Shown here piece after piece: positions 36,708-48,408 of a stretch of 64,000 nucleotides of DNA. The notes under the pieces are model-generated. The model searched no databases. It was not told the DNA's origin and saw only the letters and a program-made list of their open reading frames with translations. Every line of letters starts with the position of its first letter. The first letter of the stretch is position 1. Source of the DNA: JANXQG01 sp963780045 (GTDB taxonomy: Bacteria > Planctomycetota > Planctomycetia > Pirellulales > Thermoguttaceae); assembly GCA_963780045.1 (NCBI GenBank), contig CAVZZZ010000004.1, positions 62,001 through 126,000 on the forward strand. The letters run 5' to 3'. The position numbers and the translations under genes were made by a program.

Positions 36708-39187
36708 ATGAGTACGGCGGTCAAAGAGCCCAAAAGAAAAACGGCAATCGACAGCAGGCCGGCGGCCGACAGCCCTCTTTCCGCGGAGGAGCTGCGCAAG
36801 ATGCACGCCTACTGGCGAGCCGCGAACTATCTCTCGGTCGGACAGATTTATCTGATGGACAACCCGCTCCTGAAGGAACCCTTGCAGCTCAAGCACGTCA
36901 AGCCGCGGCTGCTGGGCCATTGGGGCACCACGTCGGGCCAGAACTTCCTCTACGTTCACCTCAATCGGGTCATCAAAGAGTACGACCTGAACATGCTCTA
37001 CATCTCCGGCCCCGGACACGGCGGACCGGCGCTGGTAGCCAACGCCTACCTGGAAGGAACGTACAGCGAGGTCTATCCGAATATCGGAGAGGACGAGGCC
37101 GGCCTGAAGCGGCTCTTCACCCAGTTTTCATTCCCCGGCGGCATTCCCAGCCACGTCGCCCCGGAGACGCCCGGCTCGATCCACGAGGGCGGTGAACTGG
37201 GCTATGCGCTCTCGCACGCGTACGGCGCGGTCTTCGATAACCCCGACTTGATCGTCGCTTGCGTCATTGGCGACGGCGAGGCTGAGACCGGCCCCCTGGC
37301 CACCGGTTGGCACGGCAACAAGTTCATCAACCCGGCGCGCGACGGTTGCGTGCTGCCGATTCTGCACCTCAACGGCTACAAGATCGCCAACCCGACGGTG
37401 CTCGCTCGCATCAGCCACGAGGAGCTGGAGTCGCTGATGCGCGGCTACGGCTACGCGCCTTATTTCGTCGAGGGCGACGACCCGGAGAAAATGCACCAAC
37501 TTCTGGCGCGGCGCTGGACGACGTCATCACCGAAATCAAGGAGATCCAGGCCGATGCCCGCGCCAACGGCTTCACCGAGCGTCCGCGCTGGCCGATGATC
37601 GTCTTCCGCAGCCCCAAGGGTTGGACCGGCCCGAAGGAAGTCGACGGCCAGAAGACGGAAGACTACTGGCGTTCGCACCAGGTGCCGATGAGCGACATGA
37701 GCCACAAGGGGCACGTCCAGGTTCTCGAAACCTGGATGAAGAGCTACAAGCCCGAAGAATTGTTCGACAAAACCGGCCGGCTCATCCCGGAGTTGGCCGA
37801 CTTGCCGCCCAAGGGCGAGAAGCGGATGAGCGCCAACCGGCACACCAATGGCGGCTTGCTGCTGAAAGACCTTAAGCTGCCCGACTTTTGCGACTACGCC
37901 GTCGAGGTCCCCAGCCCCGGCGCGACGGACGCGGAGTCGACCCGCGTGATGGGCAAGTTCCTCCGCGACGTGATGAAGATGAACCTCGACAGCAAGAACT
38001 TCCGCCTTTTCAGCCCGGACGAGTTCAATTCCAACCGCTGGCAAGATGTCCTCGCAGTCACCAACCGCGCATGGGTTGCGGAGACGTTGTCTTACGACGA
38101 CCACCTCAATCCTGACGGCCGCGTGATGGAAGTCCTCAGCGAACACCAGTGCGAAGGTTGGCTCGAAGGATACTTATTGACCGGGCGGCACGGCTTCTTC
38201 TCGTGCTACGAGGCCTTCATCCACATCATCGACTCAATGTTCAACCAGCATGCCAAGTGGCTGAAGGTGACGCGGGAAATCCCCTGGCGGCGGCCGATCG
38301 CGTCGCTGAACTATCTGCTCTCGTCGCTCGTCTGGCGGCAAGACCATAACGGATTCAGCCACCAGGACCCAGGTTTCATCGACCACGTCGTGAACAAGAA
38401 GGCCGAGGTCATCCGCGTCTATCTGCCGCCCGACGCCAACACCTTGCTGAGCGTTACGGACCACTGCCTTCGCAGCAGGAACTACGTGAACCTGGTCGTG
38501 GCCGGCAAGCAGATGGCGCCGCAGTGGCTGACCATGGACCAGGCGGTCAAGCACTGCACGGCCGGCATCGGCATCTGGGGTTGGGCCAGCAACGATGCAG
38601 GCGGCGAACCCGACGTTGTCATGGCCTGCTGCGGCGACGTGCCGACACTGGAGACGCTCGCGGCGGTGGACTTGCTCCGCAAGCACATTCCGGAGTTGAA
38701 GATTCGCGTCATCAACGTCGTGGACCTCATGAAACTGCAGCCGGCGAGCGAACACCCGCACGGGCTAAGCGACCAGGACTTCGACGTCCTTTTCACGAAG
38801 GACAAACCGGTCATTTTCGCCTTCCACGGCTATCCGTGGCTGATCCACCGCCTGACCTACCGCCGCACGAACCACAACAACATGCACGTTCGCGGCTACA
38901 AGGAAGAGGGCACGACCACGACCCCGTTCGACATGGTGGTCGTGAACGACCTCGACCGCTGCCATCTCGTGATGGACGTAATCGACCGGCTGCCGCAATT
39001 GGGCGCTCGGGCGGCGTACTTCAAGCAGGCCCTCCGCGACAAGCTGATCGATCACAAGCACTACATCCGCGAGCACGGCGACGACATGCCCGAAATCACC
39101 GGGTGGAGGTGGGGGCAACATGCGGGCAGCGGGTCGGCGAAAGCCGGTCAGCCGGCGGCGCGCGACACCGCGGGAGACAACGTCTGA
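36708..39187 (+). CDS. xfp: Phosphoketolase (xylulose 5-phosphate/fructose 6-phosphate), frame broken
   Basis: AAAAGGAG precedes ATG 36708. Thiamine-diphosphate enzyme motifs are present: HWGTTSGQNFLYVHLNRVIK, YISGPGHGGPALVANAYLEG, FPGGIPSHVAPETPGSIHEG and CVIGDGEAETGPLATGWHGN. The frame shifts after KMHQLLA at GGCGCGGCGCTGG near 37512. One base restored gives ALDDVITEIKEIQADARANG and the remainder, including CEGWLEGYLLTGRHGFFSCY and HNNMHVRGYKEEGTTTTPFD. Repaired length is about 827 residues. The enzyme splits xylulose 5-phosphate to acetyl phosphate and glyceraldehyde 3-phosphate. Confidence 0.93.
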
Positions 39188-39214
39188 GCCATCGGAACAG
39201 GATAAGTTGAGCAA

Positions 39215-39312
39215 TCGGGCTGGCACGTCCCTGAGCCGGGGCACCCGCTTGCGGGTCGAAGGGCGTGTTAGTACGTCGATCACGCCCTTCGCCTGAAGCT
39301 CAGGGCGTACCA
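39215..39312. repeat. Nested palindrome, GAAGGGCGTG family
   Basis: GAAGGGCGTG (39258-39267) pairs perfectly with CACGCCCTTC (39281-39290). A second hairpin, CCCGC-TT-GCGGG, is at 39244-39255, and outer arms CCCTGAGC / GCTCAGGG are at 39232 and 39298. It lies between xfp and glgP. Confidence 0.75.
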
Positions 39313-39392
39313 CCCTCGGAGAACTGCTCGAATTAATCTGTTGCGACGCATAAGCAATGCGTGAATGTCAAAACCCATGAAAGGAAATGTCC

Positions 39393-41896
39393 ATGAAAAC
39401 GACGACAAAGGCCCCGCCGCCTTCCGCGAAGGAAGTTGACGGCTTTGCGGAGCTTCGCCGCCAATACGGCTGTGGCCCGGTGGAATTCACGGGGTCCGAA
39501 GGTGCCCTTTACGAGCGTCACCTGATTTTCGACAACGTCGTAAAATCTGCCGCCGCGGAGGCGCGCGAGCGCTACGAGGCGTTCGCCCGCTCCGTGCGCG
39601 ACATTCTCTCGCAACGCTGGGTGCTTACGGAGGAGACCTACGCGCGAGAACCCCAAGCGAGTCTACTATCTTTCGATGGAGTTTCTCATCGGTCGCTCGC
39701 TGGCCAACAACGTGGCGAACCTGTTGCTCGGGCCGCTGGCTGTTCAGGCCGTCAAGCAGAAGAAGCTCGATTGGCTCGCCCTGCTGGAAACGGAGCCCGA
39801 CGCCGGCCTGGGCAACGGCGGGCTCGGACGGCTGGCCGCTTGCTTCTTGGACTCGATGGCCACGATGCAACTGCCCGCCATGGGCTACGGCCTGCGTTAC
39901 GAATACGGCATGTTCCGCCAAACCATTGTTGACGGCTGCCAACGTGAGCAGCCGGATAACTGGCTGCGGCGTGCCGATCCGTGGGAGGTCGCCCGGCCGA
40001 ACGAGAAGGTGGAGATCAAGCTCGGCTGTTCGTTCCAGATGCGCGGCGGCTCTCTGCAGGCCGTCCTCGGCAAGACATCGACGTTGATCGGCCTGCCGTT
40101 CGACCGCCCCGTGGTCGGCTACGGCGGCAAGACCGTGAACACGCTGCGGCTGTGGGCGGCCGCGGCGCCCGACTATTTCGATTTCCAGGAGTTCAGCCGC
40201 GGCGATTTCGTGGGGGCGGTGGCCGAGACGCTCACCGCCGAATCGCTCACGCGGGTCCTTTATCCCGATGATTCCACCAGCCAGGGCCAAGGACTGCGCT
40301 TCGTACAGGAGTATTTCCTGGTAGCCTGCTCCCTGGCCGACCTTGTCCGCCGGTTCCGCGCCGGCAACAGCGATTGGAATACAATGCCCGAAAAGGTCGC
40401 CATCCAGCTTAACGATACGCACCCGACAATGGCGGTTCCGGAGCTTATGCGAATTCTGCTGGACGAGGCGCATCTTGGCTGGGACGAGGCTTGGTCCATC
40501 ACCGGGCGGACCCTGGCGTACACCAACCACACGCTACTGCCCGAGGCCCTGGAGAAATGGCCGGTGGCCTGGTTCGAGATGCTGCTGCCGCGGCATTTGG
40601 AGATAATCTATGAGATCAACCGCCGGCTTCTCGATGGGGTCCGAGCCCGTTTTCCCGGCGACGAAGGCCGCATCCAGCGCGTGAGCCTGATCGAGGAAGG
40701 GCCGAGCAAGCACGTCCGCATGGCGAACCTGGCCATTGTCGGGTCCCACAGCACGAACGGCGTGGCCGCGATCCACTCCAAGCTGTTGCGCACCGTGACG
40801 GTCAAAGACTTGGCCGAAATGTATCCCGACCGCTTCAGCAACAAAACGAACGGTGTCACGCCGAGGCGCTGGCTACTGCTGGCGAACCCGGCGCTGGCAG
40901 GCACGATCAGCGAGGCCATCGGCGATGGCTGGATTACGGACCTCTCGCAATTGAGCAAGCTGAAACCGCTGGCCGGCGACAGGGGCTTTCGCGACCAGTT
41001 CCGCCGGGCCAAGCGTCAAGCCAAGGCGCAGTTTGCCCAATGGCTCAAATCCGCCGCCGGGCAGACCGTCGACCCCAACAGCGTCTTCGACTGCCAGGTC
41101 AAGCGGATCCACGAATACAAGCGGCAGTTGCTCAACGCGCTGCGCATTGTGGTGTACTACAATCGGCTCCGCGCAAACCCGGGCCTGAAGACTCCGCCGC
41201 GGACGTTCTTCTTCGCCGGCAAGGCGGCGCCCGCCTACCACCTCGCCAAACTGATCATCAAGTTCATCAATAACCTCGCCGGGACGATCGACGGCGACCC
41301 CGCGCTGCGCGGCCGGCTCCAGGTCGTGTTCCTGCCGGAGTACAACGTCTCGCTCGCCGAGCGGATCATTCCCGCCAGCGACGTCTCCAACCAGATCTCG
41401 ACGGCCGGTTACGAAGCCAGCGGAACGAGCAACATGAAGTTCATGATGAACGGAGCATTGACGATCGGCACGCGGGACGGGGCGACGATCGAGATGGCCG
41501 AGGAAGCGGGCGAAGAGAACTTCTTCCTCTTCGGCCTGACGGCGGACCAAGTCGCCAACAGCCGCGGCCGGTACGATCCGCACTGGCACTACGAGCACGA
41601 TCCCGAAACCCGCGCGGCGCTGGACCTGATCTTCGCCGACCACTTCAGCGGCAACGAGCCGGGAGTTTTCGCGCCCTGCGCGACGTGCTGTTGACCAGCG
41701 ACCACTACATGCATCTGGCCGATTTGAACTCGTACCTGGAGGCGGACCAGCGCTTGCTCGCGCTGTACGCCGACCAGGATGCCTGGCGCGCAAGGCCATT
41801 TTGAACGTCGCCGCCTCGGGAAAGTTCTCCAGCGACCGCACAATCGCCGAGTATGCGTCCCTTATCTGGAACGCGGAACCGTGCCCCGTGCCCTAG
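39393..41896 (+). CDS. glgP: Glycogen/alpha-glucan phosphorylase, three frame breaks
   Basis: ATG 39393 is chosen because AAAGGAA lies at proper spacing. Repaired sequence runs through YYLSMEFLIGRSLANNVANL, LGNGGLGRLAACFLDSMATM, VAIQLNDTHPTMAVPELMRI, the pyridoxal-phosphate region FDCQVKRIHEYKRQLLNALR, and EASGTSNMKFMMNGALTIGT. Breaks lie at TACGCGCGAG (39645, two bases), TTCGCGCCCTG (41675, one) and TGGCGCGCAAG (41785, one). The end EYASLIWNAEPCPVP stops at TAG 41894-41896. It releases glucose 1-phosphate from glycogen or maltodextrin, feeding Pgm encoded just downstream. Confidence 0.93.
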
Positions 41897-41937
41897 CGAA
41901 CCCTCGACTGATCACTTGCGCGAATCGAGTGCCAGCT

Positions 41938-42447
41938 ATGACGGAAACTGCGCATTTGTGGGCGATCGGCTACGCCTCCATGGAACGGGCCGAATCGGTG
42001 CGTCAAGAGATCGTCAGGCTTGGTGAAACGCATTGCATGAAGATCCTCGATACGGCGGTCGTAGTGCGCTATCCGGACGGACGCATGACGCTCAACGGGA
42101 AGTTGTTCCGAAACCCGACGGATTTTCGTTCTCATACCCTGACCAGTTTTCTCGCGGGCCTGGCGTTGGCCGAGCAGCCGTACACCGGACATGCGGTGCG
42201 GGCTTGGACGAAGTGCGCCGGCGGCGTGTGCCCCGACACGCAGATCGACGAAGAGTTCGTAAACGAGGTGCAGACGCTTATCAAGCCCGGCGCCTCCGCG
42301 CTGTTCGTCCTCGACTGCGAATGCGATATGGACGCGATACTACAGGGAGTACAAGGACTCGGTGGAACGGTGCTGAAAACCAACGTCGCGCCGGAGTGGG
42401 CAAAACAAATCCAGTCTGCCCTGGCGCAGGCGGCGAACAAGGGATAA
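41938..42447 (+). CDS. DUF1269-like protein
   Basis: The 169-residue protein begins TETAHLWAIGYASMERAESV and has MKILDTAVVVRYPDGRMTLN, then HTLTSFLAGLALAEQPYTGH and KPGASALFVLDCECDMDAIL. This layout (two alpha-beta halves around a short hydrophobic segment) resembles DUF1269 membrane-associated proteins of unknown role. It is tightly placed between glgP and pgm (15 bases before pgm), so it is probably in the same operon. Confidence 0.6.
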   Translation: MTETAHLWAIGYASMERAESVRQEIVRLGETHCMKILDTAVVVRYPDGRMTLNGKLFRNPTDFRSHTLTSFLAGLALAEQPYTGHAVRAWTKCAGGVCPDTQIDEEFVNEVQTLIKPGASALFVLDCECDMDAILQGVQGLGGTVLKTNVAPEWAKQIQSALAQAANKG

Positions 42448-42462
42448 GAAAGGATGCGTTAA

Positions 42463-44106
42463 ATGGCTGTTTCTCCGCTGGCCGGGAAGCCGGCGCCGCG
42501 CGAGTTGCTGGTTGACCTTGCGCGACTGGAGCGTGAGTACTTCCAGCGCCGGCCGGACCTTGCCGATCCGAACCAGTTGGTCAGTTTCGGCACCAGCGGA
42601 CACCGCGGTTCGTCGCTTCGCGGTACCTTCACGGAATCGCACATCCTGGCGATCACCCAGGCCATCTGCGACTACCGCAAACAGGCGGGCACCGACGGTC
42701 CGCTTTACATGGGCAAGGACACGCACGCCCTCTCCGCGCCGGCCCAGCGCACGGCGCTGGAAGTCCTCGCGGCCAGCGGGGTGCAGACGATCATCCAGCG
42801 CGACGACGGCGTCACGCCGACGCCCGTCATCTCGCGGGCCATTCTCGTTTACAATCGGGGTCGCAAAGAGCACCTGGCGGACGGCGTCGTGATCACACCC
42901 TCGCACAATCCGCCCGAAGACGGCGGCTTCAAGTACAATCCAGCCAACGGCGGCCCCGCCGACACGGACGTGACCAAATGGGTCCAGGACCGCGCCAACG
43001 AATTGCTCCGCGGCGGCTACGCGGCGGTGAAGCGCACTGCCTTTGACGCCGCGATCAAGGCCGGCACGACGCACCAGGAGGACTTCGTCCTCCCCTACGT
43101 AAAAGACCTGCGGAACGTGGTCGATATGCACGCGATCCGCGCAGCCGGCCTGAAGCTCGGCGTGGACCCGCTGGGCGGAGCGGCCGTGCATTACTGGGCG
43201 CCGATCAACGAAATCTACGGCCTGGATATCCAAGTTGTGAATCCGAAGGTCGATCCGACGTTCTCCTTTATGACCGTCGATCACGACGGGAAAATCCGCA
43301 TGGATTGCTCCAGCCCCTACGCGATGGCTCGCCTCGTCGGACTGAAGGACCAATACCAGGTCGCCTTCGCTAACGATCCCGATTCGGACCGCCACGGCAT
43401 CGTCACGCCCTCCGCGGGGCTGATGAACCCCAACCACTTTCTGGCCGTAGCCATACGTTACTTGCTGCTCAATCGCCCGCACTGGCCGCAAGGGGCCGCG
43501 ATCGGCAAGACGGCGGTCAGCAGCAGCATGATCGACCGCGTCGTGAAAAGTCTCGGCCGCCGGCTTTGCGAAGTGCCGGTCGGTTTCAAATGGTATGTGC
43601 CGGGCTTGTTCGACGGCTCGACCTGCTTTGGCGGTGAAGAGATGCCGGGGCCAGCTTCCTGCGGATGGACGGAACCGTGTGGACGACCGACAAGGACGGC
43701 CCGATCATGGACCTGCTGGCCGCCGAGATCACGGCGCGGACCGGCAAGGATCCAGGCGAACATTACAAGGAATTGATGGCGGCGTTCGGCGATCCGTGCT
43801 ACACGCGCATCGACGTGCCCGCCACGCCGGCCCAGAAGAATCGGCTGCAGCAACTCTCGCCCGACGACGTCAAGGAGTCGCATTTGGCGGGCGAGCCGAT
43901 CACGGCCAAGCTGACCCGCGCCGGGCAACAATGCCCCGCTGGGCGGGCTGAAGGTCGTGGCCGCCAACGGCTGGTTTGCCGCTCGCCCCTCCGGGACGGA
44001 GAACATCTACAAGATTTACGCGGAAAGCTTCCGCGACCAGTCGCATCTCGATTCGATCGTCGGCGAGGCCCAGCGCATGGTGAACCGCGCGCTGGAAGGA
44101 GTCTAG
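42463..44106 (+). CDS. pgm: Alpha-phosphoglucomutase, two frame breaks
   Basis: Motifs match the glucose-specific phosphoglucomutase: LVSFGTSGHRGSSLRGTFTE, the phosphoserine loop GVVITPSHNPPEDGGFKYNP, the metal site FANDPDSDRHGIVTP, and the sugar-binding FDGSTCFGGEE. One base restored at GAGATGCCGGGG (43640) and two at CCGCGCCGGGC (43925) give ASFLRMDGTVWTTDKDGPIM and NAPLGGLKVVAANGWFAARP, with phosphate-binding PSGTENIYKIYAESF, to TAG 44104-44106. It converts glucose 1-phosphate to glucose 6-phosphate. Confidence 0.93.
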
Positions 44107-44264
44107 CGAGAGACAGCTAGGAGCACTCGCCAAAAAAAGAAGCTTCTCCCAGGCGAATTCCGCCGCTATCAAGCGATGTCAGGATTTGCCGGTTGTCTGG
44201 CATGTAAGCAAGCCGCAAGCGCGGATTAACTGGCTAGTTCCGCAGGGCCGATTTAAGCAAGATA

Positions 44265-45688
44265 ATGGCTACGTCTAGCAAACCCGCCAAAACCGTTTCG
44301 CGATCAAGCGTAGATAACTCGGTCAGGTGGTCTGCTTGCGTGCTCGTAGTGCTGCTGTTGGGACTTCCGCTGATGGCGCGTGCACAGTCGCCAGCGGTGG
44401 CCGGCGCGGCGATGGAATCTGTTCCTATTGTAAATGTGGCGCCAGTAGCAGGTCCTGCTGCGGCGCCGGCGGAGACTCTGCAGACTGCCTGGGCGATCGC
44501 GTTGAACACCGATCAAGGGCTTGCCGCAAGCCAATGGAATGTCTCGGCCGCCCAGAGCGGCTTGAACGCCGCCCGTGCCGAGCGCATGCCCTCGGTAACA
44601 CTGGGCGCTGAATACTATGCGCTCAGCCAATCGCCCGCCGTTGTGTCGACCGTTCCCGTTTTAGGAACTTTGGAGGCGCCATTTTTGAGTCGAGATGCCG
44701 GGTCGGGCCACGCGCTGGTGGCTCAGCCGATCTTTACCTCCGGCCGAATTTCCAGCGGCATCGATGCGGCCGAGGCGAACGTGGTCGCCCATGAGGCCGA
44801 CCACGATCGGGCGATCCTCGATGTGAAAATGAACGTTGCCGACGTCTTTGTAAAAGTCCTGCTGGCGTCGCGGATCGTGGAGGTGGCCCAGAGCAAGGTC
44901 GTCAGCCTGAGCTCGCACGATAACGACGTGTCTGTCCTTTATGAAAAAGGTGTCGTTGCGAAGAACGATCTCCTCGCCTCGCAGGTGGCGCTGGCCAACG
45001 CGCAACAGAAGTCCCTTGATGCGAATGGCGATTTGGAAGTCGCTCGCGCCGCATATAACCGCGCGCTGGGGCGGGACTTGTCGCAACCTGTCTTTTTGGC
45101 CGAAGTTCGAGACGAGGAAATGCTTCCGCCCTTGGAGGATCTGACGCGGGCCGCCTTGTCGCAGAGACCGGAGCTGGCCGCTTTATCCGCCGAGGCCCGC
45201 GCCAGCAGGACGAAGCGGAGGCCCTGCGGGCCAAGAATGGTCCGCAGATCGCCGCCACCGGCGGATACTTTTACTTGCAAGACAATTACATTCGGCCCAA
45301 CGGGTACACCGGCGCGATGGTGGGCGTAGAATGGAACCCGTTGGACTTCGGCAGGGTGAGCAACCAGGCCCTCGTATTGGAGCAAAAGTCGCAGGCGCTG
45401 ATTCGCCTGCGCCGAGAAGCCGAGTCGCTGATTGCCCTGGAAGTGCGGCACAAATGGATCGATCTGATGACGGCGCGGCAGCGCGTGCTCGTCGCGCAAA
45501 AAACAACCGCCCAGGCCGACGAGAACCTCCGCGTCGCCCGCGATCGCTATCAGCACCAGGCCGGCACGAACACGGAAGTGCTGGATGCCGAGACGCTGCG
45601 CGTGCAGGCATACGTGAACTTGTACACCAGCACGTACCAGGCGGCGCTGGCCGCGTTGCGGTTGCGGTGCGCGGTTGGGAATCTATAG
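44265..45688 (+). CDS. TolC-family outer membrane efflux protein, frame broken
   Basis: A signal peptide (SACVLVVLLLGLPLMARAQS) precedes a TolC-like repeat: TLQTAWAIALNTDQGLAASQ, AERMPSVTLGAEYYALSQSP, DVKMNVADVFVKVLLASRIV and ARAAYNRALGRDLSQPVFLA. The frame breaks at CCGCGCCAGCAG near 45195. One base restored gives GYFYLQDNYIRPNGYTGAMV and the second repeat, ending AALAALRLRCAVGNL. It would form the outer-membrane duct of a tripartite exporter. It is not adjacent to the pump genes at 52.8-55.9 kb, so pairing is uncertain. Confidence 0.88.
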
Positions 45689-45721
45689 GAAACCGGAACG
45701 AGCTTTGCACAGCCACGGGCC

Positions 45722-47251
45722 ATGTCTCCGCTGCCTGCCAATTACCGTTCGTCCGGCCTGCTGTTGCACGTGACTTGCCTGCCGACGCCCTACGGAATCG
45801 GCGACGTGGGACCGGCCGCCTTTGGCTGGATTGACCGGCTTCACGACGCCGGGCAGGGCTGGTGGCAGGCCCTGCCGCTGGGCCCCACCGGTTACGGCGA
45901 TTCGCCTTACCAGCCGCTTTCGTCGTTCGTCGGCAATTGGCTGCTGCTCAGCCCCGACGCATTGATTGCCGACGGCCTGCTGAGGAAAGAGGAGTTTGAC
46001 GTCCCCCGCTTTCCCGAAGCCACGGTCGATTACGTCGTCGTCACGGCCTTCAAGCAGCGGATGCTGGAAACGGTTTGCCGCCATTTCGACCAGCGGGCAT
46101 CGGGCGAAATAAAGGCCGCCTACGAGCAGTTCCGCTCCGAGCAGGCGCACTGGCTGGAGGATTACGCCCTCTTCCGGGCGCTGAAATCAGAATTCCCCGA
46201 TAAATCTTTCACCGACTGGCCCGGCGAGCTGCTGCGGCGCAAGCCGGCTGCACTGGCCGAGGCGCGGCGCCGCCTGGCGGGCCAAATCAATGAGGTTTAC
46301 TTCGCGCAGTTCCTCTTGAATTGGCAGGGCGCTCGCCTTAAGGAACACGCGCGTTCCAAAAACGTGCGGTTGATCGGCGATTTGCCTTTTTTCGTCTCCG
46401 GCGAATCGAGCGACGTCTGGGCGAACCCGGAGCTGTTTCTGCTGGACGATCGCTGCCGGCCGCGCGTCGTGGGCGGCGTTCCGCCCGACTATTTCTCGGC
46501 ACAAGGCCAGCGTTGGGGCAATCCTGTTTACGACTGGGAAGTTATCCGGCGCACCGGCTACCGCTGGTGCATCGACCGCATCCGCGCCCTCTTGGCCCAC
46601 GTGGACCTGATTCGCCTCGATCACTTCCGCGGCTTCGCGGCCGCCTGGCACATACCGGCCGAAGCCCCAACGGCGGTGTCGGGCCAATGGGTGCAGGGGC
46701 CGGGGATTGAGTACTTCGACGCCGTCCAAAAAGCAGTCGGCGGCTTGCCGTTCATCGCCGAGGATTTAGGCGTGATCACGCCTGACGTTCGTGCGCTCTT
46801 GGACCACATCGGCGTGCCGGGTACGCGGGTCTTGCAGTTCGCCTTCGACGGCACTCCCCACAATCCCTATCTGCCCGACAATTACGTCGCCAATACGGTG
46901 GTCTACACCGGCACACACGACAACAACACGACGCGCGGCTGGTACGAGGAGCTGTCGCGTGGCGAGCGCGATTGCCTGCGAAACTACTTGAAACGCCCGG
47001 CACTGGACGCCGACGAGGCCGCGCCGGCCTTGCTTGGCCTGGCGTGGACCTCGCGAGCGGCGCTCGCCCTCGCGCCGCTGCAAGACGTGCTCAATCTCGG
47101 CGCAGAGGCGAGGATGAACTTGCCCGGCAGCGCCGAAGGCAATTGGCGCTGGCGGTATTCGGAAAAAGCCGATCTTACATCCGCCTTCGAGTGGCTGGGG
47201 AAGCTAACGCGTGATGCGGGCCGGTCGGCAAAGAGCTGGCAACCAAGTTGA
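45722..47251 (+). CDS. malQ: 4-alpha-glucanotransferase (amylomaltase, GH77)
   Basis: This intact 509-residue enzyme carries the GH77 motifs: SSGLLLHVTCLPTPYGIGDV at the start, QALPLGPTGYGDSPYQPLSS, the nucleophile region DLIRLDHFRGFAAAWHIPA, the acid/base region LPFIAEDLGVITPDVRALLD, and VVYTGTHDNNTTRGWYEEL. MalQ rearranges maltodextrins so that phosphorylase can degrade them. It fits with glgP and pgm upstream. Confidence 0.96.
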   Translation: MSPLPANYRSSGLLLHVTCLPTPYGIGDVGPAAFGWIDRLHDAGQGWWQALPLGPTGYGDSPYQPLSSFVGNWLLLSPDALIADGLLRKEEFDVPRFPEATVDYVVVTAFKQRMLETVCRHFDQRASGEIKAAYEQFRSEQAHWLEDYALFRALKSEFPDKSFTDWPGELLRRKPAALAEARRRLAGQINEVYFAQFLLNWQGARLKEHARSKNVRLIGDLPFFVSGESSDVWANPELFLLDDRCRPRVVGGVPPDYFSAQGQRWGNPVYDWEVIRRTGYRWCIDRIRALLAHVDLIRLDHFRGFAAAWHIPAEAPTAVSGQWVQGPGIEYFDAVQKAVGGLPFIAEDLGVITPDVRALLDHIGVPGTRVLQFAFDGTPHNPYLPDNYVANTVVYTGTHDNNTTRGWYEELSRGERDCLRNYLKRPALDADEAAPALLGLAWTSRAALALAPLQDVLNLGAEARMNLPGSAEGNWRWRYSEKADLTSAFEWLGKLTRDAGRSAKSWQPS

Positions 47252-47276
47252 CCGGCGGCCGGTGCATAATCGCCGT

Positions 47277-48194
47277 TCACTGGGTCGCCGCGGGCTGGCG
47301 TTTCGCCGCGATCTCGCTGCTTGCAGGGCGGAAGCGGTAGGCCGGATTCTGGATGTCGAAGTCGGCAGGGGAAAGACCAGCGTTCAATTTGATGTCGAAG
47401 TACGTGTACTCCTCCAGCAGCGGCGGTTTTTCGGCTGGATCGCTTGGCCAGCCATAGAGCTCGTAACGAATGGGAAGATCGAGTTTGTCGTCGGCGAAAA
47501 CACGCGCGATGTGAAAGAGGAAATTCGCGCGCGGCCGGGGGTGTACGACCTCGATACAGTGGCATGGCCGGTCGTTGATCTTTGCGTGTTCGATCGACGT
47601 CACAGTACACTCGCCGTATTTCATGTTGCTTTCCCCGGCCTCGATGAGCCGCTTGGCAAGCGCCAGGAAACCGACCTGCGTCACAGGATACAGCTCGCCC
47701 TGCATCGCATGCGGGTCGGCGGGATCAAGCGAAAGAGTGCCAAGCAGGCCGCGAATACCGACACAGTGGGCCCACATTTTGCCGTCGTTGGCCCCTTCGA
47801 CATAGATTGCTTCCTGTCCCTTCACGGATTTCGGGGCAAGGCACTTCACGTAAACACTGAATGGCTTCCGCAGCACCTTGATGGCAAGCAACTTGGGCGA
47901 CTGCAGTTTTCCGTTGATCCGCTCGTGTTCGATCAACCTGGCCGAATAGCTGTCAATATGCTCGATTCGAGGCAAGGCTTCCTTCGCCCAGCGTAAAACG
48001 GGCATGAGAGGATGCTTGTCAGGACCCTCCTTCCACGCGGGAGCGACGCCCACACCTATCGATTTGGACCCCTCTGGCCCCCGGCGGACGCCAGCAGGCT
48101 GCGGCCCGCCCGGCGGTTGAGCGTGGACAACCGAAACCGACAGGCAAGCAGCGAAGACGGCGAGCAGCATTTGATTGATGAGTGCATTGGTCAT
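47277..48194 (-). CDS. DUF1571 domain-containing secreted protein
   Basis: ATG 48194, with GAGGAACT upstream, gives a signal peptide (NQMLLAVFAACLSVSVVHAQ). The mature part has DSYSARLIEHERINGKLQSP, VYVKCLAPKSVKGQEAIYVE and GTLSLDPADPHAMQGELYPV, matching DUF1571, a family common in planctomycetes and related to outer-membrane lipoprotein-handling folds. The function is unknown. The gene converges on malQ. Confidence 0.8.
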   Translation of the reverse strand: MTNALINQMLLAVFAACLSVSVVHAQPPGGPQPAGVRRGPEGSKSIGVGVAPAWKEGPDKHPLMPVLRWAKEALPRIEHIDSYSARLIEHERINGKLQSPKLLAIKVLRKPFSVYVKCLAPKSVKGQEAIYVEGANDGKMWAHCVGIRGLLGTLSLDPADPHAMQGELYPVTQVGFLALAKRLIEAGESNMKYGECTVTSIEHAKINDRPCHCIEVVHPRPRANFLFHIARVFADDKLDLPIRYELYGWPSDPAEKPPLLEEYTYFDIKLNAGLSPADFDIQNPAYRFRPASSEIAAKRQPAATQ

Positions 48195-48408
48195 AGCTAG
48201 TTCCTCGGTGAATTTCGGGCGAAGCAATTGGCGTGCCGCAAGCGAATCATGGCGGGCATCGTACAATCGCTGCATGGCCGTGTGAATAACGGTATCTCTG
48301 TGGATCGGACACCGGGTGAACTCCACTTCCTATCGAGTTGACCAGCGGCCGATTCTGCCCTTACAATTGCGCGATGTGATTCGATCGGTGGAAATGGGAG
48401 GACGCGTT

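Noticed and set aside
39393..41896. Programmed ribosomal frameshifting in glgP
   Set aside because: Three breaks in one gene, no slippery heptamers, and the same GC-loss pattern in many unrelated genes point to sequence error.
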